9,160 bases of DNA from Lyngbya sp. PCC 8106. GTDB lineage: Bacteria; Cyanobacteriota; Cyanobacteriia; Cyanobacteriales; Microcoleaceae. The position numbers and the translations under genes were made by a program. The stretch lies in NCBI RefSeq assembly GCF_000169095.1, contig NZ_AAVU01000086.1, positions 1-9,160 of the forward strand. Direction: 5' to 3'. The notes under the pieces were generated by a model. That model had not been told where the DNA came from. It did not search any database and saw only the letters and a program-made list of their open reading frames with translations. Shown in pieces: positions 6,149 to 9,160 of this stretch. How positions within the stretch are numbered: the first letter of the stretch is position 1; every line of letters starts with the position of its first letter.

Positions 6149-6784
6149 CTAAAATTTTCTCAGCAGTTGTACCCACTCGTCGTAATTGTTGCTGGCAAAC
6201 TCAACCCGATCGCCTATGGGTGCAAACCCCCCAGCCATTGATAGGCGGTGTTTGGGGTTCAAACCCAGAACGAAAAGATGGGCGGTTTCCAGGTTGTATT
6301 GCGCCAGAGTTTTGCTGATTTCCCGGAGTTGGGCGATCGCTTGCGGATCTGAGGTTCCATCGGTGACGAGATAAAAATAGATGGGGTGTTTACCGTTGGT
6401 TTCTGCTACGCGATCGCTAAACCGTTGGATGGCGGCGACGATGGCTGTATCTGATGAGGGAATGGGTTCTAATTCCGGGGTTTGAGGGTTGGCGTCGAGT
6501 TGCGATCGCACTTGTTGAATCGTTCGGCGATTGGCTTGTTTGGAGAGTAAAATTTCGGGGTTTGCCTGTTGGGAAATCATGCTAATTTCAACCCAATGAT
6601 GGGGTCTGACGCGACGGGAAAGAACGTGGATAACGTCTTCGGTTGTTGACGTCAGTTCGGCTGTATTGGGTTGCAGGACGAGTTGCACAATGGCAGGTTC
6701 CGATGCTGAGTTTTGCATCGATTGGAATCCTAAGAACCCCAGGCATCCTAGAATAAAAACAAGGATAAATTGTTTCTGTTTCAT
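6149..6784 (-). CDS. Exported or lipid-anchored protein with von Willebrand A-like domain
   Basis: A 211-residue protein of unknown specific role. MKQKQ is followed by a hydrophobic stretch (6-20), that is, a signal peptide or anchor; ILGC (11-14) resembles a lipobox with Cys14 as the lipidated residue, though the hydrophobic run continues past it. The remainder reads as a Rossmann-like VWA domain: first strand AIVQLVLQ (31-38), strand WVEISMIS (64-71), SSDTAIVAAIQRF (110-122) with Thr113 at the usual metal-site threonine, PIYFYLVTDGTSD (134-146) with Asp142, then HLFVLGLNP (169-177). The first-strand DxSxS metal motif is not present (QPNT instead), so metal binding is doubtful. The fold assignment is by eye. 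The ATG at 6784 has a weak purine-rich site upstream. It is divergent from the 294-residue gene at 7029 and lies upstream of the membrane protein at 4611-5771 on the same strand. Three HIP1 octamers fall inside it, so it looks native to a cyanobacterium. Confidence 0.7.
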   Translation of the reverse strand: MKQKQFILVFILGCLGFLGFQSMQNSASEPAIVQLVLQPNTAELTSTTEDVIHVLSRRVRPHHWVEISMISQQANPEILLSKQANRRTIQQVRSQLDANPQTPELEPIPSSDTAIVAAIQRFSDRVAETNGKHPIYFYLVTDGTSDPQAIAQLREISKTLAQYNLETAHLFVLGLNPKHRLSMAGGFAPIGDRVEFASNNYDEWVQLLRKF

Positions 6785-6879
6785 AACCGCTAATCGAAAT
6801 AATGACTCTTTTATTATTGCTCTAATTTTATTAAAATGAGTCCCGATTAAATGTCTAATTTAACACCTGAAATTAATCG

Positions 6880-6928
6880 AAATAGCAGCAAATAACAGTC
6901 AAATATTTTCAAATGGCAGCAAATAACA
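6880..6928. promoter_or_regulatory. Direct repeat upstream of the 7029 gene, possible regulator-binding sites
   Basis: The 18-base sequence AAATRGCAGCAAATAACA occurs at 6880-6897 and again at 6911-6928 with one difference. The copies are 31 bases apart, close to three helical turns, so both would face the same side of DNA. They lie in the 244-bp region between the divergent genes 6149-6784 and 7029-7913. No convincing -35/-10 pair could be fixed for either gene. Paired operator sites are the simplest reading; chance duplication is possible. Confidence 0.35.
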
Positions 6929-7028
6929 AAATCCCTCATAACAACAAAAATTGGTAGTTTTTTGCTGAAAAATATTGCTAAACTAAATCATAGAAAACCA
7001 TCCCAACCCGAACGGGAGGCCGTGAAGC

Positions 7029-7913
7029 ATGAACGACAAATTTCTCAAAGAGATAGCTAACTCTCTATTTTTCGACAAAACACCAGCAGCCGAGGAACAT
7101 CAATGCTTATTTCGGCTGCGTTTTCATCCTGAGAATTATAAATTGCAAACCAATCCAAGGCAAGATAATAACAATACTATTGCCAGCTTGATGAAACAGG
7201 AATTAAATTGTTTACCAACAGATATTCAGGGGAGGCTGGCAGAGGTAATTAGAGAACTGGTAAACCAATACCAACTCGAACTCGATAGCGATAAACAAGA
7301 AAGTCAGAATTGGATCAATAGAAAGCAGGGTCAAAGAGGAATTTGGAGGGAAGTTTATCAGTGGTTGTGGGACTATAAATTTCCTCGGTGGGAATTAGAT
7401 CATTTATATTGGGAACCGTTGAAACAGCAAGTTTATGACGAAAACTGGATTAAAATTAAACCGGAAACTGTGAGAAATTGGGAACTCCTCGAACTTCCCG
7501 AACCCGAACCGTTACCCGTTGGTGAACCGTTGTTTATTACGATTAAACTACCCCCAGAATCCCGTTATTTGCTGTTATTGCATAGGGGAATAACCCAACG
7601 TTGTTTTTTGTGTCCATCAATGGTTTTTGCTCCCCAATATCGGGCGGATGAAAACGTCATTAGACTGCCACAAACTGAGTCATATTGGTATCAGCAGAAG
7701 AAAATAGGAATCAGGCTAACAACACCGGGAACAGATGAATATATTGCGATCGCACTCAAAGAAGCTCTCGATTTTGATTGGTTGAACCCGACGAAACAAG
7801 AACTTATTCCGAACTGGACAAGCGATCGCATGGAACAGCTTTTGGGGTGGTTGAGCGATAATCCGTCGAGTTGGCAAGGTTGTTATCAAGAGTTTAAAGT
7901 AGTGAAACGATAA
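7029..7913 (+). CDS. Uncharacterised protein with C-terminal DUF4384-like segment, upstream of a TPR gene
   Basis: A 294-residue soluble protein I cannot name with confidence. The N-terminal half (1-150) is helical, with a charged middle and a Trp-rich stretch (WREVYQWLWDYKFPRWELDHLYW, roughly 106-128, many aromatics). Residues about 160-247 (from LPVGEPLFITIKLP through YLLLLHRG, CLFPS-like CFLCPS and RLPQTESYW) follow the pattern of DUF4384-type beta domains found in cyanobacterial caspase- and kinase-associated proteins: a 'G-x-x-F' strand, a 'YLLLLHR' strand, then a 'PS' turn and a 'PQ' turn. This is pattern recognition, not a search result. The ATG is well supported by GGGAGG at 7014-7019, nine bases upstream. 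There is no signal peptide or membrane span. It precedes the TPR gene by 95 bases on the same strand, so the two probably act together. Two HIP1 sites (7746, 7822) lie inside it. Confidence 0.7.
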   Translation: MNDKFLKEIANSLFFDKTPAAEEHQCLFRLRFHPENYKLQTNPRQDNNNTIASLMKQELNCLPTDIQGRLAEVIRELVNQYQLELDSDKQESQNWINRKQGQRGIWREVYQWLWDYKFPRWELDHLYWEPLKQQVYDENWIKIKPETVRNWELLELPEPEPLPVGEPLFITIKLPPESRYLLLLHRGITQRCFLCPSMVFAPQYRADENVIRLPQTESYWYQQKKIGIRLTTPGTDEYIAIALKEALDFDWLNPTKQELIPNWTSDRMEQLLGWLSDNPSSWQGCYQEFKVVKR

Positions 7914-7997
7914 AAATGTCTTGGCCGACTACCAACGATTTTTAAAATTCATCAACCCCAACATTCTATTTTCCGAAAATAATAACAACCAACCCCC

Positions 7998-8002
7998 AAG
8001 GA
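7998..8002 (+). promoter_or_regulatory. Ribosome binding site of the TPR gene
   Basis: AAGGA lies six bases before the ATG at 8009 and fixes that codon as the start of the TPR gene, whose frame stays open to the window end. The gap from the previous gene also holds ATTTTC-C-GAAAAT (7968-7980), a small perfect palindrome that may be incidental. Confidence 0.65.
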
Positions 8003-8008
8003 TCTACT

Positions 8009-9160
8009 ATGAAGGAAGAACGTTTACAAGGCTATCTGCAACTTATCCTACTACTCCTCAACATCATCATCGATGAGAGTGGGGAAGAAAATCAAGTTTT
8101 GAACGAAAACCAGGAGTTAGTCGAGCCAGAGTTGTTGCAGGTAATGGCAGAGGAAGCAGAAAAATTGGCTGATCATGGTAAATCCAACGAAGCCAACTTT
8201 TTTATTAACCTTCTCCTACAACTTGGGGAATATCTCGGCAGTTCCCAACAACCCCAAACTATCCGCCAAGAAACCGCAGATACATTACTTAAGGTTGGCA
8301 TTCGGTGGTTGCAAACCAGTCAATTTACCCTTGCTCTCCAAGTTTGGGAATTTACTCTCACCATCTATCAGGAAATCAAAGACCGCAACGGAGAAGCGAA
8401 TTCTCTGGGCAGTTTGGGCATTGCCTACGACTCCCTGGGGCAGTACGAGCGGGCAATTAAATACTACCAACAATCTTTAACCATCTCTCAGGAAATCAAA
8501 GACCGCAACGGAGAAGCGATTTCCCTGGACAATTTGGGCAGTGCCTACCGCTCTCTCAGACAATACGAGCAAGCAATTGAATACCATCAACAGTCTTTAA
8601 GCATCTTTCAGGAACTCAAAGATCGCAAAGGAGAAGCGAATTCCCTCAACAATTTGGGCAGCGCCTACAACGGCCTGGGGCAGTACGAGCGGGCAATTGA
8701 ATACCATCAACAGTCTTTAACCATCAAAAGGAAAATCAAAGACCGCAATGGAGAAGCGATTTCCCTCAACAACTTGGGCAATGCCTACGACTCCCTGGGG
8801 CAGTACGAGCGGGCAATTGAATACTACCAACAGTCTTTAACCATTGCCAGGGAACTCAAAAACCGCACCGGAGAAGCCAATTCCCTGGGCAGTTTGGGCA
8901 TTGCCTACCACTCCCTGGGGCAGTACGAGCGGGCAATTGAATACTATAAACAGTCTTTAACCCTCTTTCAGGAACTCAAAAACCGCAATGGAGAAGGCAA
9001 TTCCCTCAACAATTTGGGCAATGCCTACCTCTTCCTCGGGCAGTACGAGCAGGCAATTGAATACTATAAACAGTCTTTAACCCTCTTTCAGGAACTCAAA
9101 TACCGCAACGGAGAAGCGAAATCCCTGGGCAGTTTGGGCATTGCCTACCACTCCCTGGGG
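8009..9160 (+). CDS. TPR-repeat protein, probably TPR-CHAT type, truncated by window end
   Basis: An open frame of 384 codons that runs uninterrupted to the last base, so the C-terminus is missing. The ATG is supported by AAGGA (7998-8002) six bases upstream. Residues 1-80 form a helical N-terminal region (MKEERLQGYLQLILLLLN, then a stretch with ENQELVEPELLQVM and EANFFINLLLQLGEYL) of the kind that begins many cyanobacterial TPR proteins ending in a CHAT (caspase-like) protease domain; this comes from memory of the family. A degenerate TPR follows (about 82-121). Then, from residue 122, come at least six complete 40-residue TPR units and part of a seventh, each built on A-x-SL-x-x-LG-x-AY-x-x-LGQYE-x-AI-x-Y and ending in QSL. 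TPRs bind peptides or proteins; in TPR-CHAT proteins they sense a partner that switches the protease. A CHAT domain downstream is predicted, not seen. It probably shares a transcript with the 7029-7913 gene. Confidence 0.88.
   Translation, partial: MKEERLQGYLQLILLLLNIIIDESGEENQVLNENQELVEPELLQVMAEEAEKLADHGKSNEANFFINLLLQLGEYLGSSQQPQTIRQETADTLLKVGIRWLQTSQFTLALQVWEFTLTIYQEIKDRNGEANSLGSLGIAYDSLGQYERAIKYYQQSLTISQEIKDRNGEAISLDNLGSAYRSLRQYEQAIEYHQQSLSIFQELKDRKGEANSLNNLGSAYNGLGQYERAIEYHQQSLTIKRKIKDRNGEAISLNNLGNAYDSLGQYERAIEYYQQSLTIARELKNRTGEANSLGSLGIAYHSLGQYERAIEYYKQSLTLFQELKNRNGEGNSLNNLGNAYLFLGQYEQAIEYYKQSLTLFQELKYRNGEAKSLGSLGIAYHSLG
8372..9160 (+). repeat. 120-bp in-frame tandem repeat coding for the TPR array
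   Basis: Six full units of exactly 120 bases (starting at 8372, 8492, 8612, 8732, 8852 and 8972) and the first 69 bases of a seventh (9092 on), with no insertions or deletions. Long blocks are identical at DNA level between units, including third codon positions, for example around CAGTACGAGCGGGCAATTGA. The 39 bases at 8882-8920 recur exactly at 9122-9160, two units apart, whereas the unit between differs. This means recent unit duplication or gene conversion rather than old divergence. The array continues past the right edge. Confidence 0.95.

Noticed and set aside
6121..6374. Plus-strand open frames of 62-65 codons
   Set aside because: They are antisense to the VWA-like gene, with no recognisable protein features; the minus-strand frame has strand-and-helix patterning of a real domain.
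8175..8480. Open frame of 101 codons overlapping the start of the TPR region
   Set aside because: It lies in another frame of the TPR gene, which has a ribosome site and runs uninterrupted from 8009 to the window end; the repeat-derived residues show that frame is the coding one.
8372..9160. Regular repeats as a CRISPR array
   Set aside because: The period is 120 bases without distinct short repeats and unique spacers, and the repeats keep one reading frame that encodes TPR units.

Overview
The window is cyanobacterial chromosomal DNA. Eight copies of the HIP1 octamer GCGATCGC (at 407, 1130, 3412, 6333, 6410, 6502, 7746 and 7822) occur in about 9.2 kb. An acyl-lipid desaturase of the DesC type, palindrome-rich intergenic elements and a TPR-array gene of a kind common in filamentous cyanobacteria agree with this. 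A filamentous, possibly Oscillatoria-like strain is my inference; the exact species cannot be read from the sequence.

Left part (1-4398), mostly housekeeping or conserved genes. A good sigma-70-type promoter (215-242) leads into a small zinc-ribbon plus two-helix membrane protein (301-705). Six bases later comes a gene of the glutamate-5-semialdehyde dehydrogenase (ProA) family (712-1977). By motif alignment the ProA-like protein has lost its catalytic cysteine (Val263), so it is probably a paralogue with a changed or no dehydrogenase activity. A convergent intergenic stretch with a minus-strand terminator and a G-rich/C-rich inverted repeat separates it from desC (minus strand, 2253-3071). 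desC is divergent, across about 80 bp, from a PLP-dependent methionine gamma-lyase-like ('aluminium resistance') gene (3151-4398).

Middle part (4399-6784), poorly characterised accessory genes on the minus strand. There is a four-helix membrane protein with coiled coils (4611-5771) and, upstream of it, a secreted or lipid-anchored protein with a von Willebrand A-like fold (6149-6784). They are separated by a roughly 240-bp nested palindromic element (5841-6081) that looks like a MITE or REP-type cyanobacterial repeat. A long-stem hairpin lies between the two convergent genes near 4505-4558.

Right part (6785-9160), a candidate conflict or signalling module. Behind an upstream region with an 18-bp direct repeat spaced 31 bp apart come an uncharacterised 294-residue protein with a C-terminal DUF4384-like segment (7029-7913) and, 95 bp later, a gene (8009 to beyond the window) coding for a helical N-terminal region and at least six and a half nearly identical 40-residue TPR units. 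The N-terminus resembles that of cyanobacterial TPR-CHAT (caspase-like) proteins, so a CHAT protease domain beyond the right edge is predicted but not seen. The parts most worth following up are this pair and the ProA-like protein without its catalytic cysteine.
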